Part shown: one piece after another, positions 23,285 to 31,845 of the stretch | How positions within the stretch are numbered: the stretch's first letter is position 1 | How the letters are laid out: every line of letters starts with the position of its first letter | From: Limiplasma sp048370855 | GTDB lineage: Bacteria; Bacillota; Clostridia; Christensenellales; Aristaeellaceae | Direction of reading: 5' to 3' | Assembly (NCBI GenBank): GCA_048370855.1 | Contig: DBGEOK010000044.1 | Location: forward strand, 17,160-81,159 | DNA length: 64,000 nucleotides | The notes under the pieces: generated by a model | Seen by the model: the letters and a program-made list of their open reading frames with translations, nothing else | The model's database searches: none | Told to the model about the DNA's origin: nothing | Program-made: the position numbers and the translations under genes

Positions 23285-23346
23285 AAGGGGCAGACGCTTT
23301 TGAACGCCTGCCCCCTTTGTTGCCCCGCAATGGGGCGTTTTTTGCC
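23285..23346. terminator. Two terminators after the integrase
   Basis: First AAAGGGGCAG/CTGCCCCCTTT arms (23285-23320), whose loop contains half of the prophage palindrome (GACGCTTTT). Then GCCCC GCAA TGGGGC followed by GTTTTTT (23323-23345). Confidence 0.8.
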
Positions 23347-23354
23347 TTTACCGT

Positions 23355-23460
23355 CCCCCAAACTCCCCCATTTTTCCCCCAACTTATCAGCAGGATACAA
23401 ATTCTTGTTCAATTTTTACAAATAAAAAGGATAGTTTCGGTTGAAACTATCCAAAATTCT
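23355..23460. other. Probable attachment region (attR) with arm-type repeats
   Basis: CCCCCA occurs at 23355, 23365 and 23376, spaced 10-11 bp, between the integrase and the tRNA. Such repeats near a core site are typical integrase arm sites. The core is probably the 3' part of tRNA-Pro (from 23460 inward). The matching attL is outside the window, so core limits cannot be set. Confidence 0.5.
23429..23452 (-). terminator. Terminator of the tRNA operon
   Basis: On the - strand GGATAGTTTC, AACC and GAAACTATCC are followed by TTTTTATTTG, 7 bases after the tRNA-Pro CCA. Confidence 0.85.
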
Positions 23461-23536
23461 GGTCGAGGTGACAGGATTTGAACCTGCGACCTTTTGGTCC
23501 CGAACCAAACGCGCTACCAAACTGCGCTACACCTCG
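23460..23536 (-). tRNA. tRNA-Pro (anticodon CGG)
   Basis: A full cloverleaf reads on the - strand: acceptor CGAGGTG/CACCTCG, D arm GCGC/GCGC, anticodon arm TTTGG-TTCGGGA-CCAAA with CGG, T arm GCAGG-TTCAAAT-CCTGT, discriminator A and encoded CCA (23462-23460). Its 3' end faces the prophage, so it is the likely integration target. Confidence 0.97.
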
Positions 23537-23546
23537 AAAAAAGGAC

Positions 23547-23622
23547 TGGAGCCAATAAAGGGACTCGAACCCTTGACCTGCGGTTTACGAAACCGCTGCT
23601 CTACCAACTGAGCTATATTGGC
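23547..23622 (-). tRNA. tRNA-Thr (anticodon CGT)
   Basis: The cloverleaf on the - strand has acceptor GCCAATA/TATTGGC, D arm GCTC/GAGC, anticodon arm GCGGT-TTCGTAA-ACCGC with CGT, T arm AAGGG-TTCGAGT-CCCTT, discriminator T and encoded CCA. It is first in the two-tRNA operon. Confidence 0.97.
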
Positions 23623-23637
23623 GCGTCAGCAGCAATT

Positions 23638-23666
23638 ATTATAGCAAATCAACCTTTGTTTGTCCA
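23638..23666 (-). promoter_or_regulatory. Promoter of the tRNA-Thr/tRNA-Pro operon
   Basis: On the - strand: TGGACA (23666-23661), 17-base spacer ending TGC, then TATAAT (23643-23638), about 15 bases before the tRNA-Thr 5' end. Confidence 0.8.
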
Positions 23667-23725
23667 GAGCTTTTTGATAAAGTCAGGTAAAAGCGGCCAA
23701 TTTATTTTGATCCCAAGCTTCTGAA

Positions 23726-23762
23726 AGCGCCCGGCAACCGATTTTAATTGCCGGGCGCTTTG
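23726..23762. terminator. Bidirectional terminator after nagB
   Basis: AGCGCCCGGCAA and TTGCCGGGCGCT arms with an 11-base AT-rich loop. It lies between nagB and the tRNA promoter. Confidence 0.85.
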
Positions 23763-23795
23763 CGGTCGCTTGGCTTATGCCGTTGGACTGCCGGG

Positions 23796-24521
23796 TTACA
23801 GCAGCCCGGCGGCCGCTTTATCCAGCAGGAAGATTACATCGGGATGCGTGCGCAGAATGCTGGCCTGCGTCCTGGGGTTGATGTCCTCGCAAATGGCCTT
23901 CCGAATCGCCTCCGCCTTGTCCTCGCCAGTTGCCAGCAGGAGCACCTGCCGCGCGTTCATAATGCTGCCTACGCCCAGGCTGATGGCCTGGCGGGGGACA
24001 TCCTTTTCGCTGTCGAAGAAACGACGGTTTGCCTCGATGGTGCTTTGCGTAAGGTTGACGATATGGCAGCCGTACACAAAGGTATCGGCCGGCTCGTTAA
24101 AGCCGATATGCCCGTTGCGCCCGATGCCCAGGATTTGTATGTCGATGCCGCCCGCACGGTTGATCGCCATGTCGTAGCGGGAGCACTCCTCCTGCTGGTT
24201 TTCGGCGTTCCCATCCGGCACGTGGGTGTGGTCGGCCTTGATGTTGATATGGTCGAAAAGCTGTTCCTTCATAAAGCTGTGGTAGCTGCATTCATGCTCG
24301 ACGGGCAGGCTGCAATATTCGTCCAGATTAAAAGAGCTCACGCGCGAGAAGTCCAGCACGCCTTCCTTGCAAAGCTTGATAAGCTCCTGATAGGTGGGGA
24401 TGGGAGTTGACCCCGTTGCCAGGCCAAGCACGGAGTCGGGCTTGCGAATGATCTGCGATGCCAATAGCGTGGCGGCCGCTTTGCCAACCTGAGCGGCATT
24501 GTCAAAAAGATGAATCTGCAT
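23796..24521 (-). CDS. nagB: Glucosamine-6-phosphate deaminase
   Basis: Converts glucosamine-6-phosphate to fructose-6-phosphate and ammonia in amino-sugar catabolism. The 241-residue protein has the substrate loop LGLATGSTPIPTYQELIKL, the SFNLDEY motif with the catalytic Asp, and GIGRNGHIGFNEPAD with the catalytic His. Its length is normal for the short form. ATG 24521 has GGGAGG upstream. It stands alone, without nagA. A consensus promoter and an inverted repeat in the leader suggest control by a GntR/NagR-like repressor. Confidence 0.96.
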   Translation of the reverse strand: MQIHLFDNAAQVGKAAATLLASQIIRKPDSVLGLATGSTPIPTYQELIKLCKEGVLDFSRVSSFNLDEYCSLPVEHECSYHSFMKEQLFDHINIKADHTHVPDGNAENQQEECSRYDMAINRAGGIDIQILGIGRNGHIGFNEPADTFVYGCHIVNLTQSTIEANRRFFDSEKDVPRQAISLGVGSIMNARQVLLLATGEDKAEAIRKAICEDINPRTQASILRTHPDVIFLLDKAAAGLL

Positions 24522-24550
24522 ACGGTAGCCTCCCTGTCATTCATAAATAC

Positions 24551-24594
24551 GTATTAGGAATCATTGATGATGCATGGCGATTTATTCGTAATAC
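24551..24594. promoter_or_regulatory. Inverted repeat in the nagB leader
   Basis: GTATTAGGAAT (24551-24561) and ATTCGTAATAC (24584-24594) are inverted copies with one mismatch in 11. They lie just downstream of the nagB transcription start, where a repressor would block elongation or initiation. Confidence 0.6.
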
Positions 24595-24605
24595 ATCTTG
24601 TGGAC

Positions 24606-24634
24606 AGTATACCATTGGGCCGGATAGATGTCAA
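24606..24634 (-). promoter_or_regulatory. nagB promoter
   Basis: TTGACA (24634-24629), 17-base spacer, TATACT (24611-24606) on the - strand. The rest of the gap to 24892 shows no gene or clear signal. Confidence 0.9.
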
Positions 24635-24892
24635 GAACGGACGCGCACCTTCAGGGCAATCGCTTACGGTGTTTTTCCACGAAAGAAGGGTAACAGCCTC
24701 CAGCGGGAGTCGGTTTGGCGGAAGTCGCCGGTTTTAGCAAAAAAACGGCCCTGAGCGTCTTAAAGAGTGGATAAGCGATTCCCCTGGCGTACCCGCCGCG
24801 TCCCAAAGCGCGCGCGAAAGCCGCCCGCTTCATAATGAGAGCCTTCCCCTGAAAAACGACGGCTTTTGGGCGGCCAGTTTGGCAAGGAACGC

Positions 24893-25249
24893 CTAATCCG
24901 CCGGGCAAAAGGGATAACGCGCCAATTCCTCCGGGAATACCCAGGCCGCCTTTCCATGTACATGCAGCCGTAGCGAAGGCCGGTCGGGCGCCGCCGCCGC
25001 AAGAAAGACCAGCCGAATGCCCCGCCCGCCTTCCTCGCGTATGACCTCTCCCAGCACGTCTCCCGCCGTCACGGCGAGCTCCAGCTCCTCCCGAAGCTCA
25101 CGCTCCAGACAGGCTTCCAGCGTTTCGCCCGCCTCCCGCTTTCCACCGGGAAACTCCCACAGGCCTTCCAGAGCGCCCGTGCGGCGGCAGATCAAAATCC
25201 TGCCCTCCGTGTCCCGCACGACGCCCGCCGCCACCTCGATCCTGTCCAA
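24893..25249 (-). CDS. NUDIX (MutT-like) hydrolase
   Basis: A 118-residue pyrophosphohydrolase. The Nudix box runs from GGKREAGETLEACL to ERELREELEL, with the metal-binding glutamates in REEL. Its size, and the WEFPGGK that precedes the box, point to MutT-type sanitation of oxidised dGTP, though other nucleotide substrates are possible. It starts at 25249, 14 bases after tgt, so it is in the same operon. Confidence 0.88.
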   Translation of the reverse strand: MDRIEVAAGVVRDTEGRILICRRTGALEGLWEFPGGKREAGETLEACLERELREELELAVTAGDVLGEVIREEGGRGIRLVFLAAAAPDRPSLRLHVHGKAAWVFPEELARYPFCPAD

Positions 25250-25263
25250 CGGATCACGCCCCC

Positions 25264-26394
25264 CTAAAAATTCCGGCTCATATCGTAGCGATCAAAGAAA
25301 GCCCGCCGGAAATCCGCCAGACGATCCTCCGCGATAGCGCCGCGGACCTTTTCCATCAGCCGGATCAGAAACCGCAGGTTATGGATGCTCGTGAGCCGCG
25401 CGCCCGTAATTTCACCCGCCTTGAACAGATGGCGGATATAGGCGCGGCTGAAATTTTGGCAGGCGTAACAGTCGCATTCGTCGTCAATGGGACGGAAATC
25501 ATGCGCGTACTGCGCGTTCTTAATCACCAGACGTCCATCGTGGGTAAAGCAGGTGCCGTTGCGCGCAATTCGTGTGGCCAGCACGCAGTCGAACATATCC
25601 ACGCCGCGCAGCGCGCCCTCGATCAGGCAGTCCGGCGAGCCGACGCCCATCAGATAGCGCGGCTTGTTATCCGCCATATGGGGCATTATGGCCTCCAAAA
25701 TATCATACATCATCGGCTTGGGTTCGCCCACGGAGAGCCCGCCGATCCCATAGCCGAAGAAATCCATATCATTGAGCGCTTTGGCGCTTTCAATGCGCAA
25801 ATCCTCAAAGAAAGCCCCCTGTACAATGCCAAACAGGACTTGATTGCCGTCGGAATGGCGCTTCTGGCAGCGGGCCGCCCAACGGTGCGTGCGGCGCATG
25901 GCGTCCTCCGCCTCGGCATGGTCGCACGGATAGGCCGTACATACGTCAAACGCCATCATGATATCCGAACCCAAGGCGTGCTGGATATCCATGCTCACCT
26001 CGGGCGAGATGAAGCGTCGGCCGCCGTCCAGATGGCTTTGGAAGGCAACGCCCTCCTCTTTGATTTTGCGGATGCCCGACAGCGAAAACACCTGAAACCC
26101 TCCGCTGTCGGTCAAAATGGGCTTGGGCCAGGACATAAAGCGGTGAAGGCCGCCCGCCTCGCGGATCAGCTCTTCACCGGGGCGAAGGTGCAGATGGTAG
26201 GTATTGCTAAGCATAATTTCCGTGCCAATTTCCAGCATCTCGCGCGGCGTCATGGCCTTGACGGTCGCCGCGGTGCCCACGGGCATGTACACCGGGGTGT
26301 GGATATCGCCGTGCGGCGTGTGCAAAAGGCCGAGCCGAGCGCCGCTTTGTTTGCAGGTTTTGATCACATCAAAGGTAAAATGGGGGGTCTCCAC
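25264..26394 (-). CDS. tgt: Queuine tRNA-ribosyltransferase
   Basis: Exchanges guanine 34 of GUN tRNAs for the queuosine precursor. Catalytic Asp motifs are ILTDSGGFQVFSL and GVDMFDCVLATR; the zinc site is CDCYACQNFSRAYIRHL. The core starts FDVIKTCKQSGARLGLL as in other bacterial Tgt. I chose GTG 26394 because GAGGAG stands 7 bases upstream and the N-terminus then aligns with the family. An ATG at 26421 would add nine residues but has no ribosome site. The 5' end is coupled to the pseudouridine synthase. Confidence 0.95.
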   Translation of the reverse strand: METPHFTFDVIKTCKQSGARLGLLHTPHGDIHTPVYMPVGTAATVKAMTPREMLEIGTEIMLSNTYHLHLRPGEELIREAGGLHRFMSWPKPILTDSGGFQVFSLSGIRKIKEEGVAFQSHLDGGRRFISPEVSMDIQHALGSDIMMAFDVCTAYPCDHAEAEDAMRRTHRWAARCQKRHSDGNQVLFGIVQGAFFEDLRIESAKALNDMDFFGYGIGGLSVGEPKPMMYDILEAIMPHMADNKPRYLMGVGSPDCLIEGALRGVDMFDCVLATRIARNGTCFTHDGRLVIKNAQYAHDFRPIDDECDCYACQNFSRAYIRHLFKAGEITGARLTSIHNLRFLIRLMEKVRGAIAEDRLADFRRAFFDRYDMSRNF

Positions 26395-26398
26395 CTCG

Positions 26399-27133
26399 TC
26401 ACTCCTCTTCTTCTTTTCCATCCCTGCGCCGCCCGGAAGGCTCCGCGGCTTCAGAGAGAAACCGGTTGATTGCATCCGAAAATGGGGCGTAGGCCGTTCC
26501 CCTTGGAAAGCTGACAAACGCCATCGTTTCCCTGAGCGTCGGATGCGTCAGGCGCAGCACCGCCCCCCAGAGCGCGACGCTTTGACCGCGGCGGCCGCAG
26601 CCATAGCGCATGTCATACGCGATAGGGTAGCCCGCGTGAGCGAGCTGGACCCGGATTTGATGCTTGCGCCCCGTTTCCAGCGTGATGCGCGCCAGCGCCG
26701 TCCCGCTTGCGCGCGCGAGTACGCGAAACCGGAGCCTCGCCTCCCGCGCGTCCTCTGTGCCTGGCGGAACGGGGCGCACGCCGCCGTTTACGTCCTTCTG
26801 AAGCCAGTCGCAAAGCGCTCCGCCGTCCGGCATGGCGTCGCCGTTTTCCACCACGGCGAGGTACTCGCGGGCCATCGCGTGCGTGCGGAGCTGCTCGGAT
26901 AGCCGCGCGGCGGCCTTGCTGGTGCGCGCAAAGGCGACCAGCCCGCCCACGGGACGGTCCAGCCGGTGTACCAGGCCGAGATAAACGTCGCCGGGTTTTG
27001 CGTATTTCTCCTTGATATACCGCTTCAACTGGTTAAGCAGGCAGTCGTCTCCTGTGGCGTCGCCCTGCGTGAGCAGGTTGGGCGGCTTGACGGCAACCAG
27101 AAGCTGGTTGTCCTCGTACACAATTTCAGGCAT
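26399..27133 (-). CDS. RluA/RluD-family RNA pseudouridine synthase
   Basis: A 244-residue enzyme that isomerises uridine in rRNA or tRNA. The catalytic motif is GLVHRLDRPVGGLVAFART with Asp in HRLD. The conserved TGRKHQIRVQLAHAGYPIAYD follows. There is no S4 domain, so it belongs to the short RluA-like group; the target base cannot be told from sequence. It overlaps the methyltransferase by 8 bases and runs into tgt, an RNA-modification operon. Confidence 0.92.
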   Translation of the reverse strand: MPEIVYEDNQLLVAVKPPNLLTQGDATGDDCLLNQLKRYIKEKYAKPGDVYLGLVHRLDRPVGGLVAFARTSKAAARLSEQLRTHAMAREYLAVVENGDAMPDGGALCDWLQKDVNGGVRPVPPGTEDAREARLRFRVLARASGTALARITLETGRKHQIRVQLAHAGYPIAYDMRYGCGRRGQSVALWGAVLRLTHPTLRETMAFVSFPRGTAYAPFSDAINRFLSEAAEPSGRRRDGKEEEE

Positions 27134-27998
27134 GGGGCAGCCACCGTGCCGTGGCCCCGCAGGGCAGCACGCCGCCCGTGGAGACGGCCAGGGCCAGCTC
27201 GTCCGCCTCGGCCTTGCCGCCATATCGGCCGCACAGGCACCGATCCGCAATATTACGCAGCGCGCAGGCTGAGAAGCCTGTTGTATACCCGTTGATGAGG
27301 AAGAAGATGGGGGTGTCGCTCAACGCCTGCGAGCAAAGGTCTGCCAGGTCATACAGCTCGTTTTCCAGCTTCCAGACCTCGCCGTTCGGTCCGCGCCCAT
27401 AGCTTGGCGGGTCCATCAAAATTCCGTCATAACGGTTTCCCCGCCGTAGCTCGCGCCGGACGAAGGCCTTGGCGTCTTCGATGATAAGGCGCGTGTTTTC
27501 CTCTGGAATACCTGAAAGGTCGCGGTTTTCCCGCGCCCACAGCACCATGCCCTTCGCCGCGTCCACATGCGTTACATGCGCGCCCGCCGCGGCGCAGGCC
27601 AGCGTCGCTCCGCCCGTGTAGGCAAACAGGTTGAGCACTTTGGGGGGATGCTCCCATGAACCCGCGCGCCTTAGCTGTTCCCGCATGAAGGCCCAGTTGG
27701 CGGCCTGCTCCGGGAAAAGCCCCGTGTGCTTGAAACCGGTTGGCTTTACATAGAACCGAAGATCCCATAGCCCGACCACCCAGCGGTCCGGCAGCTTTTC
27801 CCGAAAATCCCATTGGCCTCCGCCCGACTCGGAGCGGCGATACACGGCTTGCGCGCGCTCCCAAAGCTCCGGTTCGGCCTTCGGCCAGATCACCTGAGGA
27901 TCTGGCCGGCGTAACAGAACGTTTCCCCAGCGCTCCAGCTTTTCACCGTCGCCGGTGTCCAGCACCTCATAATCGCGCCACTGGTCGCACAGATACAT
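27126..27998 (-). CDS. Class I SAM-dependent methyltransferase, RlmI/RlmK-like
   Basis: A 290-residue enzyme. SAM-binding motif VLNLFAYTGGATLACAAAGA, acidic loop HVDAAKGMV, and the target loop DGILMDPPSYGRGPNGEVW are as in the rRNA cytosine methyltransferases related to RlmI/RlmK (Methyltrans_SAM). The PUA domain of RlmI is absent, and the N-terminal about 110 residues form a separate small domain. The likely substrate is rRNA. Start 27998 has GGGAG upstream. It precedes the pseudouridine synthase. Confidence 0.88.
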   Translation of the reverse strand: MYLCDQWRDYEVLDTGDGEKLERWGNVLLRRPDPQVIWPKAEPELWERAQAVYRRSESGGGQWDFREKLPDRWVVGLWDLRFYVKPTGFKHTGLFPEQAANWAFMREQLRRAGSWEHPPKVLNLFAYTGGATLACAAAGAHVTHVDAAKGMVLWARENRDLSGIPEENTRLIIEDAKAFVRRELRRGNRYDGILMDPPSYGRGPNGEVWKLENELYDLADLCSQALSDTPIFFLINGYTTGFSACALRNIADRCLCGRYGGKAEADELALAVSTGGVLPCGATARWLPHA

Positions 27999-28103
27999 CC
28001 GCGAGGCTCCCTTCTTTGTCCCGGCGCCCGACAAGCGCCTTTGTTTAAACGGGCGCGATGCTTCCGCCGTCCGGCTGAGCCGAAAGGGCGGAGAACCGCA
28101 AGC

Positions 28104-31100
28104 TTATGCCCTGCGCGTGGAAAGCACGGCTTTTTTGCCGTTGATATCCCATTCCTGCGCGGCGGTATCCCCTGGGGCTTCCGCGCGCGTGAGCTTTACG
28201 GCCAGCACGCTTTGCATGATGAAGTCGCGCCCCGCCTCGATGGCGCAGGCCAGCTCGTCGTCGGCTTCGTAGGTTACCTCGATGCGGTCGCTGACGTGAT
28301 AGCCGGCCTCCTTGCGCATGGTTTGAAGCTTGCTGACCAGCTCGCGCTGATAGCCCTCCGTCACCAGCGCCGGCGTCAGGTTGCAGTCCAGCACCACGGT
28401 CAGTTCGCCCTCCGTCTGAGCGGCAAAGCCGGGCTTTTGAGCCGCCTCGGTCAGCACGTCGTCCTTTTGAAGCTCAACCTGGACGCCGTTAAGCGAGAAG
28501 GAGACGCTTTCGCCGCGGCTGAAGGCGTCCACCACGTCGTTGCCGTCCAGCTCCTTCAGCTTTTGGCCTATCTGCCCGAGAAGCTTGCCGTATTTGGGCC
28601 CGAGCGTGCGCATTTGCGGCTTCAGGTTGTACGTGGTAAACGCGCGCGCATCGTCGGTAAAGACGACGCTTTTCACGTTCAGCTCGTCGGCGGCCAGGGC
28701 GCGGAAATCGTCGCCAAAGCTTGTGCCCTTTATATAGAGCGTTTCCAGTGGCTGCCGGACCTTGAGGTTGGCGGCCGCGCGGCAGGCGCGGCCCAAGCCG
28801 ACCGCCCTGAGCAGCGCGCTCATCTGCTCGTTGAGGCGCTCGTCGATCAGCGCCTCGTCCGCCGTGGGAAAGTCGCAAAGGTGAACGCTTTCAGGCGCGC
28901 CGGCATCAACGCTTCGCACTAGGTTCTGGTACATGTCCTCGGCCATGAAGGGCACGAAGGGCGCGAGCAGCTTGGCAAGCGTGACGAGCACCGTGTACAG
29001 GGTGACGAACGCGGACTCCTTGGTATCGTCCATTCCCTTGCCCCAGAAGCGCTCGCGGCAGCGGCGCACATACCAGTTGCTCAGCTCGTCCACAAAGTCG
29101 GCGATGGCCCGGGCGGACTCGGGAATGCGGTAATGGGTCAGGTCGTCGTCCGCCTGCCGTACAAGCTGGTGAAGCCGGGAGAGCACCCAGCGGTCCATCA
29201 GCGTAAGCCGGGCGTTTTCAATGGGATGCTCCTTCGGGTCAAATTGGTCGATATTGGCATAGAGCACGAAAAAGGCGTAGGTGTTTTGCAGGGTGCTCAT
29301 AAACTTGCGCTGGCCCTCCCCAACGGCCTCGTCGCTGAAGCGGCTGGGCAGCCAAGGGGCGCCCACGGTGTAAAAATACCAGCGAACGGCGTCCGCGCCC
29401 TGCTTATCCAGCACGCTCCACGGATCAACCACGTTGCCCTTGTGCTTGCTCATCTTCTGGCCTTCCTTATCCTGTACGTGGCCCAAGACGATGCAGTTTT
29501 CAAACGGCGCGCGGCCAAAGATCAGCGTGGAAATCGCCAGAAGGGTATAAAACCAGCCGCGCGTTTGGTCGATCGCTTCGCTGATAAAGTCGGCCGGAAA
29601 CCGCTTTTCAAAGATTTCTTTGTTTTCAAAGGGATAGTGCCATTGGGCAAAGGGCATGGAACCGCTGTCATACCAGCAGTCGATGACCTCCTTTACACGG
29701 CGCATGGGCTTGCCGCACTCGGGGCAGACGATCTCCACCTCATCCACATAAGGGCGGTGCAGTTCAATCTCTCCAATATCGGCAGTCGCCATATCCCGCA
29801 GCTCCTGCTTGCTGCCTACCACATGAATATGCCCGTCCTCGCAGACCCAGATCGGCAGCGGCGTGCCCCAGTAACGCTCGCGGGATAGTCCCCAGTCGAC
29901 CACATTTTCCAGGAAATTGCCCATGCGGCCTTCCTTGATGTTCTCGGGCATCCAATGGACGGTACGGTTGTTTGCAACCAGCTCGTCCCGCACGGCGGTC
30001 ATGCGGATGAACCAGGTGGCCCGGGCATAGTACAGTAGCGGCGTATCGCAGCGCCAGCAGAACGGGTAGTTATGCGTAAAGGGCAGCGCCGCCAGCAGCA
30101 GGCCCCTTTGCTTGAGGTCGCTTAGCACCTTTTCATTAACGGCCTTGGTCGGCTCGCCGGCCCATGGAGTGCCTTCCGAAAACCTGCCCTGCGTATCCAC
30201 AAGCTGAACAAACGGCAGCCCCTTGTCGCGCCCCAGGCGCGCGTCGTCCTCTCCGAAAGCGGGGGCGATATGGACGATGCCGGTGCCGTCCGTCAGGGTG
30301 ACGTAATCGTCGCTGACCACATACCAGCCCTTTTCGCGCGGATAGCTCACGCCCTCAAAGCGGTAGAGCTGCTCATATTCCATGCCGCACAGCTCGCCGC
30401 CCTGAAAGGCCCTGACAATCGTTCCCTCATGCGCCCGCTCCCCAAAGACGCTGTGAACAAGCGCCCGCGCCAGGATGTAGGTCTGGCCGTCCAGCGCAAA
30501 CTCGCAGTATTCCTCGTGCTCGTTGACGCACAGGGCCACGTTGCTTGGCAGCGTCCACGGCGTGGTGGTCCAGGCGAGGAGATAAGCGCCCTCGCGGCCC
30601 TTAACCGGGAAGCGCACGGTCGCGGAAAGGTCGCTGACCTCCTTGTAGCCCTGCGCCACTTCATGGCTGGAAAGCGCGGTGCCGCAGCGAGGGCAGTAGG
30701 GGACGACCTTAAAGCCCTTATAAAGCAGACCTTTTTTCCAAATTTCCTTCAGGCTCCACCATACGGATTCAATGTAGGAATCGTGATAGGTGACATAAGG
30801 GTTCTGCATATCCGCCCAAAAGCCCACGCGGTCGGACATTTCCTCCCACTCATGCTGATATTTCCAAACGCTCTTTTTGCATTCGGCAATAAACGGCTCG
30901 ATGCCGTAGGCCTCGATCTGCGGCTTTCCGTCCAGGCCGAGGTTTTTTTCCACCTCAAGCTCCACAGGCAGGCCATGGGTGTCCCAGCCCGCCTTGCGCA
31001 GCACGTCCTTGCCCTTCATGCTCTGAAAGCGCGGAATCAGGTCCTTGATGGCGCGGGTTTCGATATGGCCGATATGCGGACGGCCGTTGGCCGTCGGGGG

Positions 31101-31238
31101 ACCGTCAAAGAAGGTGAAGCGCTCGCCGCCTTCTCGGTGGTGAAAGCTTTTTTCAATGATGCCTTCCTTTTTCCAGAAATCGAGCACGGCCTTTTCGCGC
31201 TCCACAAAATTCATATCGGTCGACACCTTGCGATACAT
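28104..31238 (-). CDS. ileS: Isoleucyl-tRNA synthetase, eukaryote-like class
   Basis: Charges tRNA-Ile. The 1044-residue protein has the HIGH signature as RPHIGHIETRAIKD, the editing domain (AWTTTPWTLPSNVALCVN), KMSKHKGNVVDPW as the KMSKS loop, and an anticodon-binding region. Length and FFDGPPTANGRPHIGH place it in the eukaryote-like IleRS2 group without the C-terminal zinc domain. This group tends to be less sensitive to mupirocin, but the HIGH motif here is unaltered. ATG 31238 has GGGAGG. Expression is controlled by the T-box upstream. Confidence 0.95.
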   Translation of the reverse strand: MYRKVSTDMNFVEREKAVLDFWKKEGIIEKSFHHREGGERFTFFDGPPTANGRPHIGHIETRAIKDLIPRFQSMKGKDVLRKAGWDTHGLPVELEVEKNLGLDGKPQIEAYGIEPFIAECKKSVWKYQHEWEEMSDRVGFWADMQNPYVTYHDSYIESVWWSLKEIWKKGLLYKGFKVVPYCPRCGTALSSHEVAQGYKEVSDLSATVRFPVKGREGAYLLAWTTTPWTLPSNVALCVNEHEEYCEFALDGQTYILARALVHSVFGERAHEGTIVRAFQGGELCGMEYEQLYRFEGVSYPREKGWYVVSDDYVTLTDGTGIVHIAPAFGEDDARLGRDKGLPFVQLVDTQGRFSEGTPWAGEPTKAVNEKVLSDLKQRGLLLAALPFTHNYPFCWRCDTPLLYYARATWFIRMTAVRDELVANNRTVHWMPENIKEGRMGNFLENVVDWGLSRERYWGTPLPIWVCEDGHIHVVGSKQELRDMATADIGEIELHRPYVDEVEIVCPECGKPMRRVKEVIDCWYDSGSMPFAQWHYPFENKEIFEKRFPADFISEAIDQTRGWFYTLLAISTLIFGRAPFENCIVLGHVQDKEGQKMSKHKGNVVDPWSVLDKQGADAVRWYFYTVGAPWLPSRFSDEAVGEGQRKFMSTLQNTYAFFVLYANIDQFDPKEHPIENARLTLMDRWVLSRLHQLVRQADDDLTHYRIPESARAIADFVDELSNWYVRRCRERFWGKGMDDTKESAFVTLYTVLVTLAKLLAPFVPFMAEDMYQNLVRSVDAGAPESVHLCDFPTADEALIDERLNEQMSALLRAVGLGRACRAAANLKVRQPLETLYIKGTSFGDDFRALAADELNVKSVVFTDDARAFTTYNLKPQMRTLGPKYGKLLGQIGQKLKELDGNDVVDAFSRGESVSFSLNGVQVELQKDDVLTEAAQKPGFAAQTEGELTVVLDCNLTPALVTEGYQRELVSKLQTMRKEAGYHVSDRIEVTYEADDELACAIEAGRDFIMQSVLAVKLTRAEAPGDTAAQEWDINGKKAVLSTRRA

Positions 31239-31289
31239 GAATTTTCTTCCTCCCTTTCACGGTATAATGCGTTGCTTCCGGCACTCGGG

Positions 31290-31558
31290 ACATGAAAAAA
31301 CCGTCCCGCCTTAACGGGACGGAAAAACGATTTTCCGCGGTACCACCCATTTTGACGGCAAGCGCCGTCCGCTCGTCGCCGGCCTTCCGACCGACGGGCT
31401 CTGTCACGGGAGCGCCCGATTCGTCTTTCAGCCTGCGCGGGCAGGCTTACAGGCGAATGGCTCCAAGGTGATCCGACGCCTCCGGCGGGACTTGGCTCAC
31501 ACCGTTTCCAAGCTCGCTTGGCCGCGCGTTGGCGGCGTCCGTCCTCTTCATGGCCGTT
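31290..31558 (-). promoter_or_regulatory. Isoleucine T-box leader of ileS
   Basis: Read on the - strand: a long stem I with a candidate ATC specifier (31472-31470), the T-box sequence TGGTACCGCGG (31345-31335), and a terminator CCGTCCCG-TTAAGG-CGGGACGG followed by T6 (31322-31295). Uncharged tRNA-Ile would stabilise the antiterminator and allow ileS transcription. Confidence 0.93.
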
Positions 31559-31564
31559 GCCCGT

Positions 31565-31593
31565 ATTTTAGCATAGAAAGGAAGGATTGTAAA
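31565..31593 (-). promoter_or_regulatory. ileS promoter
   Basis: TTTACA (31593-31588), 17-base spacer ending TGC, TAAAAT (31570-31565), with start near 31558, just ahead of T-box stem I. Confidence 0.85.
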
Positions 31594-31781
31594 GCAAAGC
31601 GTTGGAAAATTCCGCCGCGCCTCGCTGCACAACGCCGACCTGTGAACGGGGCGGGCCGATAAACCGGCGCGGCAAGCGGTCGCCGCATTTGCCAATTTGA
31701 GCCATCCATGCTTCCGAAACCAGAGGGCCGTTGAAGGGCTCCGCGCGAGGAAATCAAAACCTCATGCGCTTGCGCCAAAAA

Positions 31782-31810
31782 TTGACTTCCTTTACGTCTT
31801 GCACTATACT
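31782..31810 (+). promoter_or_regulatory. Promoter of the DUF6020-like gene
   Basis: TTGACT (31782-31787), 17-base spacer, TATACT (31805-31810), followed by AAAGGAG and ATG at 31846. The 31594-31781 stretch between the two divergent promoters shows nothing I can name. Confidence 0.85.
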
Positions 31811-31845
31811 GACAGGGAATATTTGAATCGCCGCAAAGGAGATTT

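Noticed and set aside
22809..23330. Leftward 173-codon open frame over the integrase end
   Set aside because: Arg/Gly/Ala-rich shadow that would cross the integrase terminators; no ribosome site.
28104..31238. High-level mupirocin resistance determinant
   Set aside because: The HIGH motif is intact and ileS has a native T-box, so it is the housekeeping enzyme. Lower sensitivity of the IleRS2 class is possible but not visible.
30270..31295. Open frames of 250-340 codons opposite ileS
   Set aside because: Composition shadows of ileS. One would also run into the T-box leader, which is a convincing RNA element on the other strand.
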